Assembly (NCBI GenBank): GCA_027704905.1 | Contig: CM051001.1 | Span: forward strand, 25,187,228 to 25,251,227 | From: Muraenolepis orangiensis | Lineage: Eukaryota > Chordata > Actinopteri > Gadiformes > Muraenolepididae | Length of the DNA: 64,000 bases | Direction of reading: 5' to 3' | In this document: one piece after another, positions 32,507 to 43,115 of the stretch | How the letters are laid out: each line of letters begins with the position of its first letter | How positions within the stretch are numbered: position 1 is the stretch's first letter | Translations under genes and position numbers: made by a program | Notes under the pieces: model-generated | The model's database searches: none | What the model saw: only the letters and a program-made list of their open reading frames with translations | What the model was told of the DNA's origin: nothing

Positions 32507-33207
32507 GTTGTGATGTGTGCTCTTTTTCTGCCACAGGGCCAGGCCAAGAAAGAATCAGTCGAAGTACCAATTGGCGAACAGCTGTCAGAGAGGAAACTCC
32601 AGGATGTAAAGGAATTCGCCACAGGTATGTGTTCTCTATCGACGCCGGCCACACCAACCTCATCCAGCACCACATCATAACTGAACCCGGAAAGAAGGTA
32701 ATGCTGAGGCCATACCGAATCCCCAAAGCCAGAAGAGAAGCTGTAGGATGGGGGGTAAAGACAATGTTTGAAAGTGGAATCATAGAAGATTCACGCAGTG
32801 AATGCTGTCGCCCAATTGTGTTGTACCTTAATCCGATGGGTCCATTTGGTTCTGTAAGGATTTCCGGCAGTTAAATGCCATTTCCAGATTTGCAGATTGA
32901 CGTGTACCCTACTCATCGAGCGGCTAGGAAAGGCCTGTATTGGCAGGTTTACCTGTCACCTGCGGCAACATGGATTTTGCTACACCCGTACAGCTCTTTG
33001 TTACACCCGTACAGACGTTCGGCCTCCATGGAGCCCCGCCCACTTTCCAGATGCTGATAGACCGGGTCCTCCGACCCCACCATGAGTATGCGGCAGCATA
33101 TCTGGATCATAATCCATGGAGGGGAAGGGAGGCCCATCTAAAAAAAGTCACTGCCATGCTGATGGCACTGCGGGGGGCGGGCCTAATGGCTAACCCAAAG
33201 AAGTGCC
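32507..33207 (+). pseudogene. Ty3/Gypsy pol fragment: RT fingers and palm
   Basis: Pieces in shifting frames: PIGEQLSERKLQDVKEFAT, then TNLIQHHIITEPGKK and LRPYRIPKARREAV (RT start), a degraded PIVLYLNPMG/SVRIS (fingers), SASMEPRPLS / GLHGAPPTFQMLIDRVL (motif B) and YAAAYLDHN (motif C; YLDD changed to YLDH), then RGAGLMANPKKC. At least three frame changes and the altered catalytic motif show it is dead. It is interrupted at 33208 by a LINE fragment and resumes at 33729. Confidence 0.85.
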
Positions 33208-33728
33208 CAGGGTGGTTGCGGTCCTTTGTGGCCTAGATGGCTTTCTTGTCTTGTGTAGTGGTGCTGTACCACACAGTGACGGCACTCGTCAGGACACTCT
33301 CTACAGTGGCACTTTAGAAGTTCACTAGCCACCGTTGGCCTATTCCGCTTTTCCTGAGGCACCACAGGGCATAGAGCGCTGGTGTGCCTTCTTCAGCATG
33401 ACCTCCGTGTTGTGGGTCAACGCCAGGTAGTCGGAAATATGTAGCCCTAGGAAACAGAAGCAGCTGACTATATACACCGGTGTCGCATCAAGGCTGATGG
33501 TGGAGTGGGTGCCCCGGTGGCTCCTGAAGTCCACGATGAGCTGCTTTGTCTTGCTGACATTCAGTGTGAGGTTGTCACACTATCGCGTCAGCTGGAACAC
33601 CTCATCTTTCTACTCCATTTCATCACCCTCGCTTTTCAATCCGATGACTGTGGTGTCGTCTGCAAACTTGATAATCCGATTCTTGATGTGCGTGGCAGTA
33701 CAGTCATGTGTGTACAGCGAGTACAGCC
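33208..33728 (-). pseudogene. LINE family B RT C-terminal fragment inserted into the Gypsy pol
   Basis: On the minus strand: YSLYTHDCTA region, a degraded FADD motif (IIKFADDTTV-like at about 33650), TKQLIVDFRSHRG...STISLDATP, FCFLGLHISDYLA and HQRSMPCG...KSGIGQ-like text. Same block as at 51114-51520 and 9342-9605. Stops and frameshifts throughout. It splits the Gypsy RT of the opposite strand, so it is the later arrival. Confidence 0.8.
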
Positions 33729-34090
33729 AAGGTCAGTGCGGTGTCCAATTGGCCTACACCAGACTCAAGGAAGAAGGTTCAGCAGTTTTTAGGTTTTGCA
33801 AACTTCTATAAGAAGTTTATTAGAAACTTCAGTTATGTTGCTGCTCCTCTGCATGTTCTTACTTCCTCAAAGGTTCCCTTCAAATGGACTCCCCAGGCAG
33901 ACGTCGCCTTCCAGCGCCTTAAGGAAAGATTCACCACAGCCCCCATACTCACCATTCCGGATCCCCTGCGCCAATTTGTGGTCGAGGTCGACGCTTCCAA
34001 TGAGTGGAACGGTGTTGTCTCAAAGATCCCTGGAAGACAACAAGATGCACCCGTGTGCCTACCTGTCGCGTAAGTTGACAGCAGCTGAAA
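33729..34090 (+). pseudogene. Ty3/Gypsy RT thumb and RNase H fragment
   Basis: SNWPTPDSRKKVQQFLGFANF, KFIRNFSYVAAPL and RQFVVEVDASNEW (first RNase H aspartate), then after a frame change HPCAYLSRKLTAAERNYG. This is the continuation of 32507-33207. RNase H is lost beyond AERNYG. Confidence 0.85.
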
Positions 34091-34272
34091 GAAACTATGG
34101 AACTATGGGAAACTATGGGAAAGCTCCAGATCCAATAAAGGACCAGCTGGCTCATCTGGAGGTGCCACGGGACCTAGAGTCCCTCATCTCTGTGTCCATC
34201 CGGGTCGACAATCGACTTCGGGAGAGGGAGCGGGTGTGCCGGTGCATCTGTCAGTCCTCCTGGGAAGACTGA
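34091..34272 (+). pseudogene. Gypsy gag-like segment fused to the RNase H fragment
   Basis: In the same frame as LTAAERNYG, and after a GGGAAACTAT duplication, the sequence reads PDPIKDQLAHLEVPRDLES and LISVSIRVDNRLRERER. This is the C-terminal capsid motif of fish Gypsy and domesticated Gag proteins. Gag normally precedes pol by several kilobases, so this joins the 3' part of pol to gag by deletion or template switch. The frame ends at 34270. Confidence 0.7.
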
Positions 34273-34880
34273 CAGATGCTCCTTGTAGTACAAACACTAT
34301 CCCCACTAATCGCTCCAATACTGCATAGAGAATCCAATACAAATTTGCTGCTTAAATAATACTCGCAGTGTGGCACATTATATATATATATTTTCATACA
34401 TTTTTGGGAAAAATTCAATTTAGACATCAAATACCTGCAAGTGAAAGATAAAGCGTAATCCCATTATTTTGTGGACTTGGGTAACCTGCGGTAGTGTAGT
34501 CTTCAGTATTTTTTGGATTAGCGTGGTAGTCTGAGGCTCCTGGCTGCCAGGACGGTTTGGAGGTCAGACTGCTAAAAAGTGGAGTGCTGTTCGGCTCAGA
34601 TTGCGTGTCTGCCTGCCTGTCGCTATGCCAACAAGACCCGTCAATCACCCTGACTTTGACTCCCGAATGCAGGCCAACCTGTCACGGACAATAAAGTGTC
34701 CATCTTTCTGTCTGTCTCTCTGTCTGTCTGTATCAAGCTCATTTTCACCTGCATGTATGTGTGTGTGATAATGACTTCAGATGTTGTACTTCCTTTGTCC
34801 TTCCATATTTGGATAAAGTTAAACAAACAAATTTGGAATTCCAAATAAAAGTCAAAGACACTTTCCATAAACACACAGGT
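34273..34880. other. Noncoding DNA, no gene seen
   Basis: Short (TCTG)n-like run at 34711-34735; otherwise nothing recognised. Confidence 0.5.
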
Positions 34881-34943
34881 GCGTGTGCATTTGTGTGTGA
34901 GCATGTGTGTGTGTGGGTGCGTGTGTGTGTGTGGTGTGTGTGT

Positions 34944-35005
<62 letters not shown>

Positions 35006-35122
35006 GGTGGGTGCGTGCGTGTGTGTGTGTGGTGTGTGTGTGTGTGTGTGTGTGTTAGTGTGTGTGTGTGTGCATGTGTGTGTGTGCATGTGGGTGTGCG
35101 CATGTGTGTGGGTGTGTGTGCG

Positions 35123-35217
<95 letters not shown>

Positions 35218-35249
35218 TGTCTGTGTGGTGTGTGTGTGTGTGTGTGTGA
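34881..35249. repeat. Long compound (GT)n array
   Basis: About 370 bp of GT repeats interrupted by GGTGGGTG, GCGTGCGTG, TGCATG and CAGTG variants. Long C/V-rich frames across it are artefacts. Confidence 0.95.
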
Positions 35250-35767
35250 GAATGAGTCTTAGTTAAATCAGTGACAGTGTGCCATCTAATTATCTCTCTA
35301 TTTATTAGAAAATGGCCCTTAAGGCAAGGAGGTGTTGCTAAATGTTCTCTTTTGCTTCGATGACACTAATTTGTTTTGATAGTCCTGGAAATGCATAAAG
35401 TGTTATGTGGGTTCATTATTAATTTATTATTAACTCACCAGATATGAAAACAAAAATAGCACAAACATACCACAAAACATACCCCTGGACCATGGATAAC
35501 TATGGCATTGTCATAAGCTGACCATTGCATAAATACACCCTAAAAAATGTAGAACGAAATTAATAACATTGATTTAAATGCACACTTTTATGTGTAGCCT
35601 CAAGCTATGTTGCAAACACTTAACGTCTAACACTATGATTATTGTGACAGGTTTTTTTCAGCTGTCATGCTACAAGGCATGAACGTAATTTTGGGAATTT
35701 TTATTTTGTTTTAATTGTAGTTGTTATTATCAGTGTAGCTCCAAATGCATTGTTGCATTATTACTAC
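35250..35767. other. Noncoding DNA, no gene seen
   Basis: No recognised feature. Confidence 0.5.
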
Positions 35768-35810
35768 TATAGTAGTAGTTGTAGTAGTAGTAGTAGTAGT
35801 AGTAGTAGTG
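35768..35810. repeat. (TAG)n trinucleotide repeat
   Basis: About 13 TAG/GTA units. Confidence 0.9.
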
Positions 35811-35826
35811 ATGGTATGAGTAATAG

Positions 35827-36065
35827 TGTTACGGTTACGGTGGGGACAGGGGGCGTGGCCAAGGCGCGGGCTTTGGTGGCGCACCCACACACCTGTCGGC
35901 AATTGCCGATTAGGATAAACACCTCACCTGGGGGTATATTTACCCGTCCCTTTACTTCTTTGCTAGATCGTACGTTGTACTCCTTCGATGACACCGTACC
36001 GGGCTTCTGGTAATCTACTCACCTGTCTACTACCTGCCGGTACTCCGCTGATCGACTTCCCGATA
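35827..36065 (+). mobile_element. LTR fragment of the solo-LTR family, broken by a LINE
   Basis: TGTTACGGTTACGGTGGGG, GGGGGCGTGGCCAAGGC, TTTGGTGGCGCACCCACACA and CACCTCACCTGGGGGTATAT match the reverse complement of 31340 to about 31130. The match ends at 36065 where LINE family A begins. I do not see the remaining LTR beyond the LINE, so the 3' part is deleted. Confidence 0.85.
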
Positions 36066-37171
36066 TCCCGACTCAAGTCAAGTCAAGTCACGTTTATTGT
36101 GACTTCACAGTTTACACAAGTATAAAGCAGTGGGTGAAAATCTTGTGCAATACCCGACGACAGACAGCAGTTAAAATAATATTCTATAAAAATAGAATAA
36201 AAATAGAATAAAACAGAAATATAATAATATAATAAAAATAAAAATGCAATTTATAAAATGCAATATATCGGCACAGAAAAAGAGCAATATGTATATATGA
36301 ATCAATGTAATAAAATATACATTGTTATATGCTATACGCCCTTGTTCAGCAGCCTGATGGCTGTGGAAGCTATCTCTAAGCCTATTTGTACGGCACTTGA
36401 TACTGCGGTATCGCCTGCCTGACGGTAAAAGTGAATACAGTTCGTGGCTGGGGTAGGCAATGTCTTTTATGATGTGTTTGGCCTTGGCCACGCACCGCTG
36501 GTTGTATATATCGAGGAGGGAGGGGATCTCACCTCCAACGATATACTGGGCCGTCCGCACCACCCTTTGAAGCGCTCTGCGCTCGAGTGCGGTGCAGTTC
36601 CCGTACCAGGTGGTGATACACCCTGTAAAAACACTCTCGATGGTGCCGTTATAGAATGTTCTCAGGATGCGTGGGCCCATGCTGAATTTCCTCAGACGCC
36701 TGAGGAAATACAGTCGTTGTTGGGCCCTTTTCACCACGTGTATGGTGTGCGTGGACCATGAGGTCCTTGGAGCTGTGCACGCCGAGGAACTTGAAGCTGC
36801 TGACCCTCTCTACTGCAACATTGTTGATGGAGATAGGGATGTGCTCTCCTCTCTGCTTCCTGAAGTCCACGATCAGCTCCTTGGTCATCTTGATGTTGAG
36901 GACGAGGCTGTTCTCCTGGCACCACTGCTCCAGCGATCCGACCTCCTCCCTGTAGGCTGTCTCGTCGTCGCCGGCGATCATGCCCATCACTGTCGTGTCG
37001 TCAGCAAACTTGATGATGACGTTGGAGCTGTGTATAGCCATGCAGTCGTGGGTGTAGAGGGAGTAGAGGAGAGGGCTCAGCACGCATCCCTGGGGGGCTC
37101 CCGTGTTGAGGGTCAGCAGTGGTCCGACAGGAGGTCCAGTATCCAGCTGCACGTGGATGGGGGCACGCCAG
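36066..37171 (-). pseudogene. LINE family A 3' half (minus strand): RT palm, C-terminus and 3' UTR
   Basis: The tail repeat TCAAGTCAAGTCAAGTCA at 36066-36083 is the reverse complement of the TGACT tail of the copy at 25159. The frame 37152-36649 reads GAPQGCVLSPLLYSLYTHD, KFADDTTVMGMIAG and KELIVDFRKQRG; a second frame 36737-36171 continues RLYFLRRLRKFSMGPRILR to LPSGRRYRSIK. A frameshift near 36750 and an internal deletion before GAPQGC distinguish it from the intact copy. Confidence 0.87.
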
Positions 37172-37870
37172 TGTCTGTGTGTCTGTATTTGTATTATGCT
37201 TATATAACCATCTATCAGAGAGCATGAAAATCAAAGACTTGGTCGAACAAAATGTAATTTTACCGCTGGAGGAAACTGTTGGCGTTCCCAGCATATAACT
37301 AATACTTAAAAAGGACTGTGCATCTCTTGCTCATACCCACATTTAGTCAGGGGTGAAATGAGGACAAAGTAAGAGTAAGTAAGTAAGACCTGCAGATAGC
37401 CAAAGCAACTATAATAATGATAATGTCCTTTTGTTGATCTAACCGTTGGTGCCACAGGGCTGTAGAAGGTGGTAAGCCTGGCTTACCACCTGCATCACCA
37501 CATGGCTGAGTCCCGTACACCCTGGACACAGCAACTCCATAATGGCGCATCAGTAACAGCATCACAACACGGCAAGCCTGTTAACCACCGTGACACCACG
37601 TGGTCATTGGAGCAGATAATAGTTTTACAGAATGTTCAGCGCTACACCAACAGTCTCGGTTTTGGTAGGGAGCCCCTTCGGAGTTAGTAAGGATTGAGGA
37701 AGCACTTGCAAAGCTACTGGATGCAGGAAGCTGGTGTGTTTCCCCAGCCTCTGGTCTGCCCCTCTAAGCCCCTCTGAAGAGGACACTTGATGGAGCGCCA
37801 TCTCATTAAAGGCTGTGGATGTAGCCTTGTTAATACCACACTAATGGATAGATTCATATCATTTGGCACT
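37172..37870. other. Noncoding DNA with a perfect hairpin
   Basis: AGGTGGTAAGCC at 37467-37478 and GGCTTACCACCT at 37480-37491 form 12-bp arms around one base. No gene recognised. Confidence 0.55.
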
Positions 37871-37893
37871 TCACACACACACGCACACACACA

Positions 37894-37971
<78 letters not shown>
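37871..37971. repeat. (CA)n microsatellite
   Basis: CA run with CG interruptions in its first 30 bp. Confidence 0.95.
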
Positions 37972-37973
<2 letters not shown>

Positions 37974-38009
37974 TGCACTGTCGCGGCCACACCCCCATCT
38001 CTGTGTTTG

Positions 38010-38033
38010 TGGGTGTGTGTGTGTGTGTGTGTA
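38010..38033. repeat. (GT)n microsatellite
   Basis: Short GT run, inverted in sense relative to the CA run 40 bp upstream. Confidence 0.85.
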
Positions 38034-38191
38034 GTTACGTGTTTTGTCATTGTCCTGAGCTTCGCTGTGTCTTGTTTCCTGCACTCCCATGGCTGTGAGC
38101 TTTTGTTTTGACCCATGTGAACATATTGAACTGTGCCTGCCTGCTTCTGTCCTCCTGCATTTGCGTTCTCTCCCAGGTGTTCCTGCTGCTA

Positions 38192-38198
<7 letters not shown>

Positions 38199-38244
<46 letters not shown>
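38199..38244. repeat. (CA)n microsatellite
   Basis: Pure CA run of about 22 units after a TCTC stretch. Confidence 0.95.
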
Positions 38245-38247
<3 letters not shown>

Positions 38248-39090
38248 ATCAGATTCTCCAACTGTATGTTTAAGTCAATTCCTGTCATAAGAAAGACTCA
38301 ACGCCTGACATAATACCACCATGAAATCGAATTGTTTTGAAGACAGTGAGCTATTATAAAAACTGCCACACATTTAATCTCAATTACTGGTTTGAAATAA
38401 ATTAATATCACAAGCTGTGTCAATGATGAATGGTGAATGGACTGGATTTATATAGTGCTTTTCTAAGCACAGTTCCCACTCGAAGCACTTTGAATTAATT
38501 AATGAAATGACCATGTCTCTATGATGGCATGCTGCTGGCCGTGGGTATATAGGATCCCTTGGAAACTTCAAGGGAGATAATATAAATGGAGTGAAGGGAG
38601 ACAGAACATTGGCTGTTGCGGGTTCCCTCAGTTCTCTTCCCCAATTGTTTTTGGGAATCAATTGTTTCCTCAAGGCCATAAAGCTTAATCCATCTCACCC
38701 GTTATGTTGATGTAAGCGCCAGACGACAGCCTGAGATCACTTCCTGCAACCCCTGCTCTCGGCCCGCATCGGGTCGTTTGGAGAAGAAGAGCAGTTAAAA
38801 AAAAACATCCGCTGATTTGTTTGCTGAGGGATATTCCTCCCATTGACTGCATTGGATAGGTTTTCTTGCAAGGTTTTGTTGTGTAGGAGGACAATTCAGC
38901 AGCCGTCTGCTGCAGGCAGATGCTCTCACATCACGGGCCACTCTAGGTCCTTGAATGCGGTCAGTACTTATCCAAACATTTTAATCAGCTTTTAATCAGA
39001 ATTAAAAACAAAAAAAAAACTTGTAGTTGAGTCACATGCATATGGAAGCCTGTTTCCGAATAACAATAAATAAAAATACAATAAAAATAA
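38245..39090. other. Noncoding DNA with a possible dispersed repeat
   Basis: GGATTTATATAGTGCTTTTC then TAAGCACAGTTCCCACTCGA at 38448-38487 resembles a common fish repeat. The remainder is unrecognised. Confidence 0.4.
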
Positions 39091-39240
39091 CATAGTATCT
39101 CATAATTATGACTTAACTATCTCATCATTTTGAGATACTAATTCATAATTCTGATTTAACTATCCCATAATTATGAGATAATTATGAATTAAGTATCTCA
39201 TAATTATGAGATACTATCTCATAATATAATAATCATAATA

Positions 39241-40463
39241 CAGTGGTGGGCCGTCAGGGCCAGCAAGGCCTTCTCTGCTGGCCTAAACATCATCATAATA
39301 TCAAGTTAATTTTGATATATTTTTTCCACAAATACGTATTAAATTATTCCCCATAGTCTATTATCTTCATTCCATAGCTTTCCTCTTGGTTGTGCTGCTT
39401 CCAGCCTCAGATCGAGATTTGGAGGGCTGGCCTTTATGTTACAGCTTTTATCCAATCATATTTCAGCCATAAAGTGTTGCCAGGGTCCAAGACATCTGCC
39501 CTTAGGCCTTCAGAATCAACAGTGCGGGCGCCTGGGGCTTAAAGTGAACGAAACAAAACTGTGGCGTTAACCAATCAGAGTTGGAGATTGGAGATTGGAG
39601 TGGCGACACCGGCACCAGCTAGCAGGCTACGATAACGTCAGCACGAGCACGTCTTTTGATTGGATACGCAGAAAATGCCAGAAATGCTACTGGACAGACT
39701 GGGCTCTCAGCATTAGCCTCCATGTCTCTAGAAAAGGACTTATTGGTGGAACTGAAACGCACAGATCAACTGTACAACAGAGTCATTGAAGTCTTCTTGA
39801 GGAAAGAAAGGTACAAAGCATTTTATTTTTATATATGTTTGTCATTTTATATCTTTAATATTAAATCAATATTAACAAATTAATATATATGTAATTTAAA
39901 TGACAAATATATTAAAAATAAATGTTTGATGCTTCTGCAAGAGATGTAGAGACTGTATGTGTGGCGCACTGGCTCAGCTGTGCAGTAAAAGTACTCAAGG
40001 AGTACTTGTTTAATTGTTTTGATTGAACCTTTATCAAAGTGGACATTCAAGGCTATAAATACACTGTTGCAAATATATCATCATGAACAAATGCAAATTA
40101 TTTGTTTGTTTTCTTTTATTTTCAGTGAATAGTTTATGTCTTTATCGTCACGTTTCTTAAATTAAACTGCTTTGGGTGCGACAATGTGCTGTTTAGTGAA
40201 CAAACTTTTGACAGTATCCAAGCAATCTTAAAGCTGTAGTATAACACTCTTAATTGTAAATGCGGATTATGCAGAATATAACTCTGTTGTACTTGACTAT
40301 GTTAAGGTGATGCAATGCCCAGTTATACTGGGTTTCTGTCTAAATGTATAGTTTCTAGAGCCATGGCATCATAATGATGGTATTAATGGTGGTGGAATAA
40401 TTCAGGTAGGACTGTGTAGGACATCACTGAAGGCCTAGGTGTGAAATGCACGGCCCGCCACTG
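39241..40463 (+). mobile_element. Second hAT copy (1.22 kb), nested
   Basis: Ends CAGTGGTGGGCCGTC and GGCCCGCCACTG as in the 2351-5099 copy. The flanks TCATAATA and CATAATTA are similar but not an exact 8-bp duplication, partly because the target is itself repetitive. It lacks the L2 insertion and keeps a transposase remnant, so it approximates the unbroken non-autonomous form. Confidence 0.85.
39690..39830 (+). pseudogene. hAT transposase C-terminal remnant
   Basis: The frame 39656-39883 contains LASMSLEKDLLVELKRTDQL and YNRVIEVFLRKER, resembling the extreme C-terminus of ZMYM1-like hAT transposases (SIEKDL..KLK.TD..Y..VIE.F..KERR). Only about 40 residues remain, and the frame runs out at 39883. 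This supports the hAT assignment made from the 8-bp duplication. Confidence 0.55.
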
Positions 40464-40824
40464 CATAATTATGACCTAACTATCTCATAATAGATAGTTA
40501 AGTCATAATTATGAGATAGTATCTCAGGGTGGGGCTTAAGTTTGAAGTTGGAGGTACGGTGTGTGACGGGGGAAAACAACCAGGCAGCAGCACTACCGGG
40601 ATCAACAGCAGCCTAAACTAACTGCGAGTCAAACACTGCTTCCCAGCCCTTAGCTCTCATATGTGGCCAACAAAAGGAACAAATAAATACAAGTTTATAA
40701 GACAATTCAGAAGGGATATTGGCCACTACAGTCTTCTGTTTACAAACCTATACAAACTGCCTAAATGTTTTTGAATGGTCTGTATTGGCCTACACTGTCT
40801 ATAGTTAATTTTCAAAATGTATAC

Positions 40825-40945
40825 AAGCAGGCTGTTGGAGGGCTACAGATCCCTGGGTGTTCAGCTCAACAACAGACTGAACTGGACATGTAACACTGAG
40901 ACTGTGCACAGAGCAGACTACTTATTGAGGAAGCTTAGGTGCATA
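40825..40945 (+). pseudogene. Short LINE RT C-terminal fragment
   Basis: Translates as YRSLGVQLNNRLNWTCNTET and LLRKLRC, like the Y.YLGV.L...L.W..N segment after the palm of Rex1-type RTs. Only about 35 codons. Confidence 0.55.
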
Positions 40946-41457
40946 TTCATATATTCATTGAAAGTTTTGGAAAAGTCATGAAATTAGATTTTGTTGTATG
41001 TAAGGCTAATGAAATTATGTTATTATGCTCTTCCATGTATACATTGTCATGTCGATTCCTGCAGTGTGATACCGTTTCCACTTAAATGGACATAGCCTAA
41101 CTAATCCATTAGAAAAGGAACAAAGGTTGTTTTTTATTAATTTATTTAAATTTTCATTCAATAATAAGGCCCAACCTGTAGAGTAACCTATGCAATTTTG
41201 TGTACCTGTCGGTTGTGAAAGGTTATGGAAACTTATTTTACCTTGAAAAGTAATGTAAAAGTGTTTAAATGGTGTCAGTGTCATAGTATTGACAGAAAGC
41301 TATAGTGCACGTGAATTCAGTCAACAGGCTATCAACTATCTAGATAGTTAAGTCATAAATATGAGATGGTAGCTCATAATTATGAAATAGTATCTCATAA
41401 TTATGAGATAGTATCTTATATTATGAGATAGTTCAGTCACAATTAAGAGATACTATG

Positions 41458-41724
41458 AGATTTTCTTTTTTTCAAGTGTTCCAGTACATGTTATGCTTTT
41501 AATTTTACTTTTTGTCTTGAAACTCTGTACTTTACTCTTGGCTTTGTGGAGGGTTCCATACACTGCATTTCTCTCAGAAAGAATAGCTTTCATAGTTCAG
41601 CTTTAAAAGGAATCCTTGTCTGTCTTTGTATGCTTCCTGAAAATACTTGAGCAAATAAAAACATTTCAAATATTCATGAGAGTCATGATTAATACGGTGT
41701 GATTCCCTTTCTGGGGCCACGCCT
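41458..41724. other. Short noncoding stretch
   Basis: No recognised feature. Confidence 0.5.
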
Positions 41725-41727
41725 ATG

Positions 41728-41845
41728 TTCCCTCATGTTCCTTCAGCCCTATTTTCCCTCAGCCTCATGTTCCCTCAGCCCTATGTTCCCTCAGCCCTAT
41801 GTTTCCTAAGCCCTATGTTCTCTCAGCCCTATGTTCCGTCTGTTA
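41728..41845. repeat. ~18-bp minisatellite
   Basis: About seven imperfect CCCTATGTTCCCTCAG units with local variants (CCTCATG, TTTCCTAAG, TTCTCTCAG). Confidence 0.85.
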
Positions 41846-42055
41846 TGCCACACACGGATGATAGCTGGCGGAACCCCTTGGTAGTACAGAGGCAAAAAGT
41901 AGTTCAAAACCCGAAGGCATCTTTATTGTATAGGGCTCCAATGAATAAACTGATATGAGATGTGAACAATCAACTATGTGTGTCTAAATTCCGTAAGTAA
42001 TACCATGTGTAAAGTGACTTACGTGAGTGCAAAATGGAAATCCAAACAGGAGGTG
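41846..42055 (-). repeat. Partial Gypsy LTR (left end of locus)
   Basis: GTAGTACAG, the CTTTATT stretch, GTGTGAACAATCAACTATGTGTG (split as GTGAACAATCAACTATGTG), CTTACGTGAGTGC and AAATGGAAATCCAAACAGG match the LTRs at ~44035-44230 and ~48615-48810 with about 80% similarity. Similarity stops at 42055, so only the U5-side half is shared. Confidence 0.7.
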
Positions 42056-42165
42056 GGGAGGATTAGGTCCCGAGCCAACAGCCCTCTGACAGCAACAGCC
42101 CTCAGCCCCCGGATGGTAGGCAGGGGCTGGCCTCCGTCGCCCGTTTGCTCCCCGTTGAGCCGGAC

Positions 42166-43115
42166 CAACAAGCAGCCGACCAGGGGGACCCCCACCCGGA
42201 TCAGGTTTGTCACGCTGGGCTGTCCTCACCACTGTCTCGATCTCCCAGGTGACCATACAATCACCTAGGCAGGAGGCAGGATGGTGTCCTCCGATACCGG
42301 GGTGGCCCTCTCAGGGAAGAGACGGGACAGAGTGTCAGCCTTGGTGAGGGTCGAAATGGCTGAAGAACAGGGACCAGCGTTCCTGACGGGAATTCAGCCG
42401 CTTGGCTGTAAGGAGGTAGGTGAGGTTTTTGTGGTCCGCCCAAACCACAAAAGGTTGTCGAGTCCCTTCCAGCCAGTGTCGCCACTCACTTAGTGCTGCT
42501 TGAACTGCCAGCAGTTCCCTGTCACCAATGTCTTAATTCCACTCGGCAGGGCTAAAGTGTCAAGAGAAATATGCGCAGGGATGGAGTTTCTTGTCCTCTG
42601 CCGACCTCTGGGAGAGGATTGCCTCGATGCCCTCATCAGAGGCGTCCACCTCCACGATGAATTGCCGGGCAAACAGGCTCTTCAAGGCAGAGAAGGCTGA
42701 TTCAGCCTCTGGGGACCAGGAGAAGGAGCGGAGAGTGGAGGTGAGGGCCGTGAGAGGGGCAGCCACATGGCTGAAACCCCGAATGAAACCCTGGTAAAAA
42801 TTAGCGAACCCCAGAAAGCGGCGCAGTTGCTTTCTGTCTTCAGGTCGAGGCCACCCCTCCCCGGCCTGGATCTTTCTGGGGTCGGCTCTGGTGTGCCCCT
42901 TCTCCACAATTACATTACATTACATTACAGTCATTTAGCAGACGCTTTTATCCAAAGCGACTTACAGTAGTGTGTCGTAATGTGGCCGAGGAACTCCACA
43001 GACGTTGGAGAACCAAGCAAACGTCTCAATGCCATCTCAAAATGTCATCCAAATACACCACCACGAACACATTGAACATTGCCTCATTGACCAAGGCCTG
43101 AAAAACAGTCGGGGC
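42166..43115 (-). pseudogene. Gypsy pol fragment, copy A: RT end and RNase H with internal L2 tail
   Basis: Nearly identical to 45511-46460 (offset 3345). Minus-strand reading: DAPTVFQALVNEAMFNVFVV and YLDDIL (RT motifs B-C), VEFLGHI-like text, then an L2 3' tail (42906-42972), GHTRADPRKIQA, EDRKQLRRFLGFANF, IVEVDASDEG (RNase H) and LHPCAYFS, followed by frameshifted RNase H. On the right it is fused directly to gag (junction near 43115); on the left it is fused near 42166 to unrelated sequence beside an LTR. Confidence 0.85.

Larger units (their letters stand above)
39091..41457. mobile_element. DNA-transposon-like element with (CTCATAATTATGAG) terminal inverted repeats
   Basis: Left end CATAGTATCTCATAATTATG at 39091 and right end TTAAGAGATACTATG at 41443-41457 are inverted repeats (about 28 of 32 inner positions pair). 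Both ends continue into repeated CTCATAATTATGAGATA palindromic units (39091-39240, 40464-40530, 41340-41454). The hAT copy at 39241 lies inside its left terminal array. No transposase is recognised inside, so it is probably non-autonomous. The superfamily is not assigned. Confidence 0.6.
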
